A DNA stretch of 64,000 nt, taken from Acidobacteriota bacterium (GTDB lineage: Bacteria > Acidobacteriota > Vicinamibacteria > Fen-336). The translations under genes were made by a program, and so were the position numbers. The stretch is taken from positions 1 through 64,000 of the forward strand of contig JAJDNS010000050.1 in NCBI GenBank assembly GCA_022340585.1. Direction: 5' to 3'. The notes beneath the pieces were generated by a model. That model searched no databases. It was not told the origin of the DNA and saw nothing but the letters and a program-made list of their open reading frames with translations. Below, in pieces: positions 1-7,963 of the stretch. Numbering within the stretch: position 1 is the first letter of the stretch; the number at the start of each line of letters is the position of its first letter.

Positions 1-2270
1 ACGATCAGGTCCCGGTGCTCCTCGGGGCGGGCCTGGGCCTCCCGCAGCGTCTCGGCCCGGACCACGTTGAACTGCACGTGGTGCCCGTCCATCTTGAAGT
101 AGCCCCGGACGAGATGGCCCAGCTTGTCGATGCCGTCCTCGGTGGCGAGGAGCGACGGCGTGAGCTTCATGTTGAGGAGGGTGCCGCCAGTGCGGACGTG
201 GTCCATCTTCGCCGCGGATTGGACCACTGCGGTGGGTCCCCGGCGGTCCGCGCCCTGCACCGGGGAGATGCCCTCGGAGACCGGCCGCGTCGCGCGCCGA
301 CCGTCGGGGGTCGCCCCGGTCACCGAGCCGAAGTACACGTGGCAGGTGGTGGGGAGCATCTGGATGCGGTACGTGCCTCCCCGGGCGCTCGGGCGGCCGT
401 CGACGGCGGCGAAGAACGCCTCGAAGGCACGCTGCATCAAGGCGTCAGCCCGGTCGTCGTCGTTGCCGTACTTCGGCATCCGGTTGACGAGGCGGAGACG
501 GAGCGGCTCGTGGCCGCCGAAGTCGTCGTCGAGGGCGGACACCAGCTCCCCGAGGGTGAGCCGTCCCTCTTCGAAGACCGCGGAGTGGATCGCGGCCAGG
601 CTGTCGGTCAGGGTGCCGATGCCCACCCCCTGGATGTAGGTGTTGTTGTAGCGGGCGCCGCCGGCGTTGTAGTCGCGGCCCTTGCGGATGCAGTCGTCGA
701 TGAGGACGGAGAGGAACGGCGCGGGCATGAGCCGGGCGTACATCCGCTCGATGATCTGGTTGCCGGCGATCTTGACCTCGAGGACGTGACGCATCTGGGT
801 CTCGAAGGCCGCGAAGACGTCGTCCAAGCTCGTGTGGGTGCCCGGTGCGCCGGTGGCCGGGCCCAGCCGGCGGCCCGAGCGTGGGTCGACGCCGTCGTGC
901 AACGCCAGCTCCAGGACCTTCGGGAGGTTGAAGTACCCGGTGAGGATGTAGGCCTCCTTGCCGAACGCCCCCACCTCGACGCAGCCGGAGCAGCCCCCGG
1001 CCCGGGCGTCGGCGAGGGCCTTCCCCTGCCGCAGCTGCTCCTCGACCACCGCGTCGGCGTTGAAGAGCGACGGGAACCCATAGCCCTGCCGGATGACCCG
1101 TAGCGCCTGCTTCAGGAGGGCGTCCGGGGTCTTCCGGGAGACCTGCACGTTGGACGAGGGCTGGAGGAGGTGCATCTCGTCGATGACCTCGAGGAGGAGG
1201 CGGGAGACCTCGTTGGATCCGTCGGTGCCGTCGGTGAGGAGGCCCCCCAGGTTGATGTTGGCGAAGTCGGTGTAGGTGCCGCTCTCGGCGGCGGTGACGC
1301 CCACCTTGGGGGGAGCGGGGTGGTTGTTGAACTTGACGAAGAAGCACTCGAGGAGCTCCTTCGCCCCCTCCCGGGTCAGCGTCCCCTCGGCGAGACCGCG
1401 CTCGTAGAAGGGGAGGAGGTGCTGGTCCAGGTGACCGGGGTTGAACGAGTCCCACCCGTTCAGCTCGGTGACGACGCCCAGGTGGCAGAGCCAGTAGGAC
1501 TGGAGCGCCTCGTGGAAGTCGCGGGGGGCGTGGGCGGGCACCCGACGGCAGGCCGCCGCGATCTTCTCGAGCTCGGCCCGGCGGCCGGGGTCCGCCTCGT
1601 GGCGGGCGAGCTCGCCCGCCCGGTCCACGTGGCGCTCGGCGAAGCGGAGGACGGCGTCGCACGCGACGCTCATGGCCCGGAGCTGCTCACGCTTGTCCCA
1701 GGCCTCGGGATCGCCGGCGAAGTCGAGGGCGGCGATGGCGGCCGCGATGTCGTCCTGGAAGTCGAGGAGCCCGCGCCGGTAGATCTTGTCGTCGAGGACG
1801 GTGTGGCCCGGTGCCCGCTGCTCCATGAACTCGGTGAAGAGCCCGGCCTCGTAGCCGGCGTGCCACTCCGGGGGCAGGGCCTCGAAGAGGCGGTCGCGCA
1901 GGGAGCGGCCGCGCCAGTAGGGGATCACCTCCTGCTCGTAGGCGGCGATGACCTCGGGAGCGACGCGGTAGCTGGTCTTCTCCCGGGAGTCGAGGATCCG
2001 CAGGTCCTCCACGCTGTGGCAGGTGAGCTCGGGGAACGTGGGGACCGCCTTGGGGGCCGGGCCGCGTTCGCCGACGATCAGCTCACCCTCGCCCAGGTAG
2101 ATCTCCTTCTTCTCGCAGAGGTGGCGGAAGGACCGAGCGCGCATGAGCGGGACCGAGAAGCGTCCCTCGTTCTCGCGGTAGAACTCCGTCAGGAGCACCG
2201 CCCGCTCGGCGGAGATCGACGGCGGGGTGTCGAGACTCAGGCGGCGCAGGGCCTCGGTGCGGGGGTTCAT
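1..2270 (-). CDS. hypD: trans-4-hydroxy-L-proline dehydratase (glycyl radical enzyme), C-terminus beyond window
   Basis: Glycyl radical enzyme of the pyruvate formate-lyase superfamily that dehydrates trans-4-hydroxyproline to pyrroline-5-carboxylate. 756 codons are visible. The thiyl/base motif GCSGCVE puts Cys430 and Glu432 in the active site. From memory, Clostridioides difficile HypD uses F152, H160, D278, S334, D339, C434, E436, Y450 and T645; with a constant offset of -4 all are present here (F148, H156 in FMEQRAPGH, D274 in NGWD, S330, D335, C430, E432, Y446, T641), which separates it from choline- and glycerol-type relatives. The window starts about two codons before the expected RVxGY radical loop, which is therefore not seen. 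The second of two adjacent ATGs is chosen because GGAGG lies 6 nt upstream. The activase stop overlaps the first ATG by one base, so the two are translationally coupled. Confidence 0.9.
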   Translation of the reverse strand, partial: MNPRTEALRRLSLDTPPSISAERAVLLTEFYRENEGRFSVPLMRARSFRHLCEKKEIYLGEGELIVGERGPAPKAVPTFPELTCHSVEDLRILDSREKTSYRVAPEVIAAYEQEVIPYWRGRSLRDRLFEALPPEWHAGYEAGLFTEFMEQRAPGHTVLDDKIYRRGLLDFQDDIAAAIAALDFAGDPEAWDKREQLRAMSVACDAVLRFAERHVDRAGELARHEADPGRRAELEKIAAACRRVPAHAPRDFHEALQSYWLCHLGVVTELNGWDSFNPGHLDQHLLPFYERGLAEGTLTREGAKELLECFFVKFNNHPAPPKVGVTAAESGTYTDFANINLGGLLTDGTDGSNEVSRLLLEVIDEMHLLQPSSNVQVSRKTPDALLKQALRVIRQGYGFPSLFNADAVVEEQLRQGKALADARAGGCSGCVEVGAFGKEAYILTGYFNLPKVLELALHDGVDPRSGRRLGPATGAPGTHTSLDDVFAAFETQMRHVLEVKIAGNQIIERMYARLMPAPFLSVLIDDCIRKGRDYNAGGARYNNTYIQGVGIGTLTDSLAAIHSAVFEEGRLTLGELVSALDDDFGGHEPLRLRLVNRMPKYGNDDDRADALMQRAFEAFFAAVDGRPSARGGTYRIQMLPTTCHVYFGSVTGATPDGRRATRPVSEGISPVQGADRRGPTAVVQSAAKMDHVRTGGTLLNMKLTPSLLATEDGIDKLGHLVRGYFKMDGHHVQFNVVRAETLREAQARPEEHRDLI

Positions 2271-2272
2271 CA

Positions 2273-3166
2273 TCAGCCTCCGATGGACACGGCCAGGCCC
2301 CGCTCGCGAAACAGACCGGCCAGGGTCTCCATCCTCTCGGGCGGAGGGGGAGCGAGAGACTCGAGGGGGGCCGGGCGGCCGAGACGACGGGCCTTGGCGC
2401 CGCCGGTGGCGTGGAAGGGGAGCAGGCTCACGTGGTGGACGCGGGGAAGCTCGCCCACGAGGGCGGCGATGGCGGCCACGTCGGCCTCGTCGTCGGTGTG
2501 GCCGGGGACGATGGGAACCCGGATCCAGACCGACGGGTGGGCGTCGACGAGGGCGCGCAGGTTGTCGAGAATGGGGCCGGTGGGGAGACCGGTCAGGTCG
2601 CGGTGCCGGGCGTCGTCGATCAGCTTGACGTCGAACAGGAAGAGGTCGACGAGGGGGGCGAGGCCCAGGAGGTTCTCGCGCGGGGCGAAGCCACAGGTGT
2701 CCACCGCGGTGTGGAGGCCGTGGCCGCGTGAGGCGGTGAGCAGCGCCCGGAGGAACTCGGGCTGGGCGAGGGGCTCGCCCCCGGAGAAGGTGACGCCGCC
2801 GCCCGAGTCCTGGAAGAAGATGCGGTCGCGCAGGACGTCGACCATCACCTCGTCCACCGTGCTCTCGCGGCCGACCAGCTCCCGTGCTCCGGCCGGGCAG
2901 GCGTCGACGCACTCGCCGCAGGCCGTGCACAGCCCGGAGCCCGGGGGGGGCGCCCCGTGAGGGCAGACGGTCTCGCACGTGCCGCAGGAGGCGCAGCGGG
3001 TCTCCACCCGGATCACCTCCGGCCCAAAGGACTGGCTCTCCGGGTTGTGACACCAGAGGCAGCGGGCGGGACAGCCCTTGAGGAAGACGGTGGTGCGGAT
3101 TCCGGGCCCGTCGTGCAGCGAGTACCGCTGCACGTTGAACACGCGCCCGGTGACGGTCGCGCTCAC
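2273..3166 (-). CDS. glycyl radical enzyme activating enzyme (radical SAM)
   Basis: 297-residue radical SAM activase that would install the glycyl radical on the HypD-type enzyme encoded immediately downstream. The N-terminus carries the cluster motif in LKGCPARCLWCHNPE (C-x3-C-x2-C), followed by two ferredoxin-like 4Fe-4S motifs (CASCGTCETVCPHG and CTACGECVDACPAGA), the layout of class-II activases of PFL-like enzymes, and the SAM-binding TFSGGEP motif. The GTG start at 3166 is chosen because it overlaps the regulator stop as GTGA, has GAGGGG just upstream and gives the family N-terminus TGRVFNVQRYSLHDGPG; a longer reading adds about 56 non-conserved residues. The equivalent in hydroxyproline clusters has been called HypE. 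Confidence 0.9.
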   Translation of the reverse strand: MSATVTGRVFNVQRYSLHDGPGIRTTVFLKGCPARCLWCHNPESQSFGPEVIRVETRCASCGTCETVCPHGAPPPGSGLCTACGECVDACPAGARELVGRESTVDEVMVDVLRDRIFFQDSGGGVTFSGGEPLAQPEFLRALLTASRGHGLHTAVDTCGFAPRENLLGLAPLVDLFLFDVKLIDDARHRDLTGLPTGPILDNLRALVDAHPSVWIRVPIVPGHTDDEADVAAIAALVGELPRVHHVSLLPFHATGGAKARRLGRPAPLESLAPPPPERMETLAGLFRERGLAVSIGG

Positions 3167-3855
3167 CCCTCGTCCCCCCGGGGTGGGTCCGCGAAGTAGT
3201 AGCGTCGGATGAACGGCTCCTGCACCGGGAAGGACCAGTGCACGTCGCGCAGGTGGTCGGCCGCGCCGGTGGCATCGCCCTCCGCCACCAGCCTCGTGAA
3301 GGCCGCGTGCTCCTCGAGTGAGGCCAGCTCCCACTCCTTCACGAAGCCACGGCGTCGGGGCCAGTCGTAGAGCCTCTGCTTGAGCCGACGGACGATCCTG
3401 ACGAGCTGCTCGTTGCCACAGCGGTCGAGGAAGACGTCGTGGAAGGCGAGGTTGCGGTCGTAGTAGCGGTCGAAGTCGTCCGCGAGGAGGGCCTTCTTCA
3501 TGTCCCGGTTCAACCGCCTCAGCGTCGCGAGCTCACCCCTGCCGAGGCTCGGGAAGGCGGAGAGGACCGCCGCGCCCTCCAGGGCGCCGACCACCTCGTA
3601 CATGTGGCGGACGTCCTCCACGGTCAGGGCCTGGACCCGCACCCCCCGGCGCGGCAGGATCGCGACGAATCCCTCGGCCTCGAGCTGGAGCAGGGCATCG
3701 CGGAGGGGAGTCCGGCTGACCCCGAGCCGCGTGGCCAGCTCGTCCTGGTTGATGAAGGCCCCGGGCTGGATCTCACCACCGCTCATGAGGCGGCGCAGGT
3801 GGTGGTAGACCTGCTCGCGTAGCGACTTGAGAACGAGCGGGCTGGCGACGCTCAC
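3163..3855 (-). CDS. GntR family (FadR-type) transcriptional regulator
   Basis: 230-residue regulator with an N-terminal winged helix (SLREQVYHHLRRLMSGGEIQPG, then the recognition helix around LATRLGVSRTPLRDALLQLEAEG) and an all-helical C-terminal FCD ligand domain with candidate metal-binding residues (FHDVFLD and later His). It is the first gene of the gntR-activase-hypD operon and most likely senses hydroxyproline or a product; the ligand is inference. Start: GTG at 3855 with GAGAGG 6 nt upstream is preferred over the TTG five codons earlier. A perfect 12-bp palindrome sits about 20 bp upstream of this start and is the likely autoregulatory operator. Confidence 0.88.
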   Translation of the reverse strand: MSVASPLVLKSLREQVYHHLRRLMSGGEIQPGAFINQDELATRLGVSRTPLRDALLQLEAEGFVAILPRRGVRVQALTVEDVRHMYEVVGALEGAAVLSAFPSLGRGELATLRRLNRDMKKALLADDFDRYYDRNLAFHDVFLDRCGNEQLVRIVRRLKQRLYDWPRRRGFVKEWELASLEEHAAFTRLVAEGDATGAADHLRDVHWSFPVQEPFIRRYYFADPPRGDEG

Positions 3856-3874
3856 GGAGACCTCTCTCAAGACA

Positions 3875-3895
3875 CTGATATATCAGATTTCTGAT
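3875..3895. promoter_or_regulatory. putative GntR operator: two overlapping palindromes
   Basis: CTGATATATCAG (3875-3886) is a perfect palindrome, and ATCAG-ATTT-CTGAT (3882-3895) overlaps it. This AT-rich patch stands out from the GC-rich surroundings and lies just upstream of the regulator start, the expected place for a FadR-type operator. Binding is inferred from position and symmetry only. Confidence 0.6.
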
Positions 3896-3928
3896 CGCCG
3901 GCCAATGCTCGCGGGAGGGCCACCCCCT

Positions 3929-3962
3929 GGCCAGGGCATCCGGCCGCAGGCCGGTTCGGTCC
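3929..3962 (-). repeat. 34-bp intergenic repeat, copy A (hairpin core)
   Basis: Read on the minus strand it begins GGACCGAACC right after the zinc-ribbon gene's stop codon and contains the hairpin core CCGGCCTGCGGCCGG. It matches copy B (52648-52681) at 33 of 34 positions and copy C (34412-34445) at 29 of 34. Each copy lies downstream of a gene in that gene's orientation, so a role in 3'-end formation is possible. Confidence 0.75.
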
Positions 3963-4700
3963 TCAGGAGATCCAGTCGAGAAGGCCGCGCACCGCGGACA
4001 GAATCTCCACGTCGGTGGTCCGTGCCTCCCCCCCGGACGGCCACGTCGCGGCCCGGGCCGCGCTGATCTGGGCGTCTCGTGCCGCCAGTCGGAGTCGGGC
4101 GCGCTCGTCCTCCAGGTCCTGCCGCTCCCGGTCCCGGGCCCGGCTCATGCCACCGTCCCGGATGAACTCGATGATGCGGCGCAGCTCTCCCTGGTTGAAC
4201 CACACCCCGTGTCCCTTGCAGACGTCCACGATGATCCCCGAGACGCGGGCGAAGTTCTGTCGGTTCATCAGCCGGCGGCATTCGGGGCACGGCCAGTAGC
4301 GGGGCGAAACGGCGGACGGCGGTGTCTCGGGATCCGAGGAGATGCCTTCCAGCACCATCGTCTGCTCCTCGGTCTCCTGGCAGATGCGGTGGAACGCCGA
4401 GGAGTCGACCCACAGGCCCCCGCAGCGGGCGCACTCGTCGAGGACGACCGAGCCCACCTTGACCGGGCTGAAGGGTTGCTGGCACTCGGGGCAGGGGCGG
4501 CTCGGGCGAGACGGGGCCTCCTCCCGAACGGCCTCGGCTCCGCAGTGAGCGCAGAACCGGGTTCCCCGGAAGAGCTTGGCAAAGCACGAGGGGCACGCCA
4601 CGAGAGCGAGGAGGGTGCCGCAGTAGGGACAGGCCGTCGAATCGGGAGTGGCGGGGGCGCCGCACGACGGACAGCGCAACGCTCCGGCAGTGTCCCCCAT
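3963..4700 (-). CDS. zinc-ribbon protein with two zf-TFIIB-like domains
   Basis: 245-residue soluble Cys-rich protein. The N-terminus has a double zinc ribbon (CPSCGAPATPDSTACPYCG, then CPSCFAKLF...FCAHCG). Two zf-TFIIB-type units follow: CPECQQPFSP...CARCGGLWVDSSAFHRI and CPECRRLMNRQNF...CKGHGVWFNQGELRRI. The C-terminus is a charged helix ending in LLDWIS. Such proteins are common in Acidobacteriota and Deltaproteobacteria and have no assigned function. Start: ATG at 4700 is preferred; a GTG at 4709 is possible. No Shine-Dalgarno is seen, but a TAGAAT hexamer (4710-4715, minus strand) lies 9 nt before this ATG, suggesting a leaderless transcript. Confidence 0.8.
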   Translation of the reverse strand: MGDTAGALRCPSCGAPATPDSTACPYCGTLLALVACPSCFAKLFRGTRFCAHCGAEAVREEAPSRPSRPCPECQQPFSPVKVGSVVLDECARCGGLWVDSSAFHRICQETEEQTMVLEGISSDPETPPSAVSPRYWPCPECRRLMNRQNFARVSGIIVDVCKGHGVWFNQGELRRIIEFIRDGGMSRARDRERQDLEDERARLRLAARDAQISAARAATWPSGGEARTTDVEILSAVRGLLDWIS

Positions 4701-4738
4701 GAGTCGCACATTCTAGGGCAGATTCGAGGAAGCACTGT

Positions 4739-4762
4739 GCACAGCCTGTGGACAGGCTGTGC
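4739..4762. promoter_or_regulatory. perfect 24-bp palindrome (operator or terminator hairpin)
   Basis: Arms GCACAGCCTGT (4739-4749) and ACAGGCTGTGC (4752-4762) are exact reverse complements around a GG centre. It lies between the end of the pseudokinase gene (4802) and the start of the zinc-ribbon gene (4700), both on the minus strand, so it could terminate the first or control the second. No U-run follows, which argues a little for an operator. Confidence 0.55.
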
Positions 4763-4801
4763 GCGCGCCGCGGATGGGCTGTGGAAGACGGGCCGTTGGG
4801 C

Positions 4802-6205
4802 CTACTTCGTGACCTTGAAGACCACGGACTCGGTACGCTCCCCGAGTCCGTTCTCGAGAGCCAGGGCGTAGTCTCCCGTATCGGCGTCTTCCGAGAGGTC
4901 GAGGAGCACCGTGATCAGGGTGTCGTTGACCCGCTTCTGGCGGACGACGGTGATTCCCCGGGGGGCCTTCCTGACCGGCAGGACCCGGACCCTGTGCTGC
5001 TCCTGGAACCCCTGCCCGCGCAGGTCGACGAGCACCTTCCCGGGGCGTTTCACCTCGAGCGGCGACACCGCGGTGAGGACGGCGGGCGGTAGCGTGGGCG
5101 GGGGCTCGGCCGGCGCCGGCGGGGCGGGTTGCACCTCCGCGCTCGGGGCGGGGGCCGCCGGCCGTGCGGCGCCCGACGTGTTCGGGGCGGGGCGCGGCGG
5201 AGCCACCGGCGCCGGCGCGACCACCGGCGGGGTGGCGGGCGCGGGACGGGACGTGGGCGGGGGCTCGGCGGGCGCGGGACGGGTCGAGGGTGGAGGCTCG
5301 GCCGGCGCCGTCTGAACCGGCGGCGGGGCCGCCGCGGGAGCCGGCGTGGTCGCCGGCGGTGGAGGCGGCGCGCTCTCGGTTTCGGGCGGGATCGCGGGTG
5401 CGGGTGCCGAGGGAGGCGGGACCTGGGGCGCGGCGGCCGCCGAGGCGACTTCCTCTTCTCCCGTCGTCCCCTCCGTCACGGGGGCCGCCGTCGGGGTGTC
5501 GACCGGAGGGAGCGCCGTGTCGACGGGAGGCACGGGCTCGGTGACCGGCGGTGCGGGGGGGGGCACTGCCGGCTCCGAGGCGGTCCGATTCCACGGGAAG
5601 CCGTCGATGCCCCCAAACTGCTGCCAGGCGAAGAAGGCCAGGCCGAGGACCACCACCAGGGCGGCGAGGAGAGGCCAGGTGCGTCGGCCCTCCCGGCGGC
5701 TCCTCGCTCGCCCGGGGCTCCGGCGAGGCGACCTCGTGGCCCGGCGTCGTTGGGCGGGGCGATCGCCGCTCTTCAGGCGGGCCGCGGCCATCTGGGCGAG
5801 GAAGGTGAGGTCCTTGGGGCGCCAGTCGGCCGAGCGTTCGAGACAGGCCATGATCGCGTCGGCCAGCTCCTTGGGGATGTCGGGTCGCACCTCGGCCAGG
5901 TGCCGGGGGGAATCGCCCGCGGAGCGGCCGGCCAGAACCTCCCACGCGATCATGCCCGCCGCGAAGACATCAGAGGCGGCGTCACCCTCCCCGTCGGGCG
6001 GGGCGTAGTCCGGCGAAGGGGAGCCCCCGGTCGCGCCGGAGATGTCGCAGTGACCGCCGGGGTCCACCTCGACTCGATCCGGCTGCAGCGCGCCCAGGGC
6101 TTCGCCCCGATCGTGGACCTCGTTCACTGCCTGGCAAAGACCCGCGATGAGCCGAAGGCGCTCGTCGAGGGGGTGATCCTGCTCCATCCAGGCGTCGAGC
6201 TTCAT
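4802..6205 (-). CDS. N-lobe-less pseudokinase with membrane anchor and Pro-rich linker
   Basis: 467 residues. Residues 10-145 resemble only the C-lobe of a Ser/Thr kinase: the catalytic-loop region reads LGALQPDRVEVD instead of HRDxKPxN, the DFG position reads DISG, and PDYAPP...SDVFAAGMIAWEVLAG matches the APE segment and subdomain IX. No Gly-rich loop or catalytic Lys is present, so activity is very unlikely. A basic stretch, one membrane span (177-195, WPLLAALVVVLGLAFFAW), about 170 residues rich in Pro and Ala, and a C-terminal beta-rich domain (LTAVSPLEVKRPGKVLVDLRGQGF, IPT/Ig-like) in the periplasm follow. Start ATG at 6205 has GGAG about 9 nt upstream. It follows the VKOR-DsbA gene by 37 nt and is probably co-transcribed. 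Confidence 0.75.
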   Translation of the reverse strand: MKLDAWMEQDHPLDERLRLIAGLCQAVNEVHDRGEALGALQPDRVEVDPGGHCDISGATGGSPSPDYAPPDGEGDAASDVFAAGMIAWEVLAGRSAGDSPRHLAEVRPDIPKELADAIMACLERSADWRPKDLTFLAQMAAARLKSGDRPAQRRRATRSPRRSPGRARSRREGRRTWPLLAALVVVLGLAFFAWQQFGGIDGFPWNRTASEPAVPPPAPPVTEPVPPVDTALPPVDTPTAAPVTEGTTGEEEVASAAAAPQVPPPSAPAPAIPPETESAPPPPPATTPAPAAAPPPVQTAPAEPPPSTRPAPAEPPPTSRPAPATPPVVAPAPVAPPRPAPNTSGAARPAAPAPSAEVQPAPPAPAEPPPTLPPAVLTAVSPLEVKRPGKVLVDLRGQGFQEQHRVRVLPVRKAPRGITVVRQKRVNDTLITVLLDLSEDADTGDYALALENGLGERTESVVFKVTK

Positions 6206-6242
6206 GCCGGTCGCTCCACGAAGAGTCCCATGGCCCTCGGCG

Positions 6243-7676
6243 CTATTGTGATTGCGCCAGGGGAGGGAAGCCACTCTTCTGGGCCTCCCTGTCCACCACC
6301 GCCACGAGATCGTTGACCCGGGGCAGCTTCTTGCCGTTGACGTAGAGAGTGGGCGTGGCCCGGACGTCGAGCCGACGTCCCTCCGCGATCTGGGCGGCCA
6401 GATCCGCCTTCGCTTGCGGATCCTCCAGGCAGCCCCGCATCGCGTCCGCGTTGAGGCCGGCTTCGCCGGCGAGGCGCACGACGTCCGAGGCCTGGGGGTT
6501 GTGCAGCCCCTCGGCCGCGAAGACCCGATTGTGATAGGCCGGGAACTTGCCCTGGTACTGGGCGCAGACGGCCCCGAGAGCGAGCTGGCACGAGCCGGGA
6601 TGAGTGGAGCGGGGCAGCGCGTCGTTGCACTCCTGGTCGAGCGGGTAGTTCTTGAAGTAGAGCACGACCCGGCCGCCGGCCTGCGGCACGAACTGAGTGA
6701 GCCCGGCCGCCAGGTTGCGGCAGAACGGGCAGAGGAAGTCGGAGTACTCGACCACCTTCACCGGCGCGTCCGCTGGACCCTTCGCGGGCACGCCCTCGAG
6801 ATCGATGTGCTGGACGGCCTCGGTCTCGAACTGCCGTTGGGCCTTGTCCGAGAAGTACTGCTGCAGCTTCTGGGGGTCGTCCAGGGTCTGCTGCAACTCG
6901 TTGGCCCGCTGCTCCCAGTACGCGGCGTCCTTCCCGCCGCTCTCGCTCGTCTGCTCCGGAAGCGGGCCGTCGTCCTCCGAACGGCTTACCTCGGTGGGCG
7001 TCCCCGCGGGCGAAGCGGAGACCGACTGGTCGCCGGGCCCCGTCGGTGACGGCCCGGTCGCGGGTGTAGGCGCTCCCAGCAGGGCGAGCTGGCGCCCCTG
7101 CTGCCGGTAGTCGAGCGCGGTCTCCGCGGCCACCACCGCGCCGGTGACGGCCAGGGTCCCGAGCACCCAGCCCACGAGCGCGAGACGCCCCTCGGACCGT
7201 CCGAGGGCCGCGGCGGGCGCGCGCAGCCCGTGCCGGGCCGGAAGGAGAACGAAGAGGGCCGCGGCACCGAGCACGTAGGTCAGCAGGCACAGAGTGCAGA
7301 ACGCTCCTATCGAGATGGCCTGGACGCCCAGGAGAAAGAGGTCGACGACGAGCCCGAGGACGAGCCCGAGAAGCACGACTGCGGCCAGCGCCGGGCGCAA
7401 CTCGCCGGGGAGGAACAGGGTGAGGGCGAGAAGCAGGGCCAGCGAGGCGTAGTAGACGAGACCGATTCCGGCGACGGGAAAGCCCCCCAGCGAGGACCAG
7501 GGGCTCTGAGCCACGGTGTCGCAGTCGCTGGGGGCTCCTTCCTCGCCCTCTCCGCAGACCTGATTGACCGCCGTGACCGCTCGTCCTTCCCCGTGGTGCT
7601 GGAGAAGGAGCAGCGAGGAGACCATCGCCCCGGCGACGCACAGGCAGAGTGCAACCACGACCCGCTTCGCGCCCAT
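6243..7676 (-). CDS. VKOR-DsbA fusion, thiol-disulfide oxidoreductase
   Basis: 477-residue membrane protein fusing a vitamin K epoxide reductase domain to a DsbA-like thioredoxin domain, so the quinone-linked oxidase and the oxidant it recharges are in one chain. The VKOR part has about five membrane spans, loop cysteines C41 and C52, and the active-site pair C127-x-x-C130 (CTLC) in a late helix. A periplasmic linker (200-290) leads to the thioredoxin fold with CPFC (C316-C319), four further Cys and the cis-Pro loop ATPTLYVNGKKLP. Electrons would pass from substrate proteins to the quinone pool. Start ATG at 7676 is chosen as the last one before the first span; 15 residues further upstream is possible. 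VKOR-thioredoxin fusions are known in cyanobacteria and others. Confidence 0.88.
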   Translation of the reverse strand: MGAKRVVVALCLCVAGAMVSSLLLLQHHGEGRAVTAVNQVCGEGEEGAPSDCDTVAQSPWSSLGGFPVAGIGLVYYASLALLLALTLFLPGELRPALAAVVLLGLVLGLVVDLFLLGVQAISIGAFCTLCLLTYVLGAAALFVLLPARHGLRAPAAALGRSEGRLALVGWVLGTLAVTGAVVAAETALDYRQQGRQLALLGAPTPATGPSPTGPGDQSVSASPAGTPTEVSRSEDDGPLPEQTSESGGKDAAYWEQRANELQQTLDDPQKLQQYFSDKAQRQFETEAVQHIDLEGVPAKGPADAPVKVVEYSDFLCPFCRNLAAGLTQFVPQAGGRVVLYFKNYPLDQECNDALPRSTHPGSCQLALGAVCAQYQGKFPAYHNRVFAAEGLHNPQASDVVRLAGEAGLNADAMRGCLEDPQAKADLAAQIAEGRRLDVRATPTLYVNGKKLPRVNDLVAVVDREAQKSGFPPLAQSQ

Positions 7677-7903
7677 CGATGCCAAACCACGGCCCTCCAG
7701 TGTGCGAATGTAGCCGAGCACGGGTGCCTGGGCAAGCGCCGCGTCGACCGGGAGGCCCGCCGGCCACTCCGCACGCGGTCCCGGAGGATGTTAGGCTTGG
7801 CGCGATCGACGCGAGCTTCGGACCTGGGGGCGGGCGTCGACGTCGCCTGCGAGCCTCGGCAGCGTCCCGGCGCGGCCTCCGAGGGGGCTTGCGTGGAGTC
7901 GGG

Positions 7904-7963
7904 ATGAAGAGAGTTCCCAAGGTCGTTCTCGACAGACTGGGTGGCCGGAGGCGGTCGCCGTGA
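7904..7963 (+). CDS. possible 19-codon leader peptide ahead of PEP-utilising-like gene
   Basis: ATG at 7904 opens a 19-residue frame (MKRVPKVVLDRLGGRRRSP) with GGAG 5 nt upstream; its TGA overlaps the GTG of the next gene as GTGA. It could couple translation of the downstream gene or be chance. The remaining 230 bp between the two divergent genes (7677-7959) show no clear promoter hexamers or repeats. Confidence 0.2.
   Translation: MKRVPKVVLDRLGGRRRSP

Noticed and set aside
4734-4764. DnaA boxes or replication origin around CTGTGGACAGG
   Set aside because: TGTGGA resembles part of a DnaA box, but it is the centre of a simple palindrome, there is no cluster of boxes, no AT-rich unwinding region and no dnaA or dnaN nearby.
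5090-5580. Tandem repeat or CRISPR-like array in the Pro/Ala-rich part of the pseudokinase gene
   Set aside because: The repetition is of short Pro-Ala-Glu codons without constant repeat length or spacers; it is a low-complexity linker.
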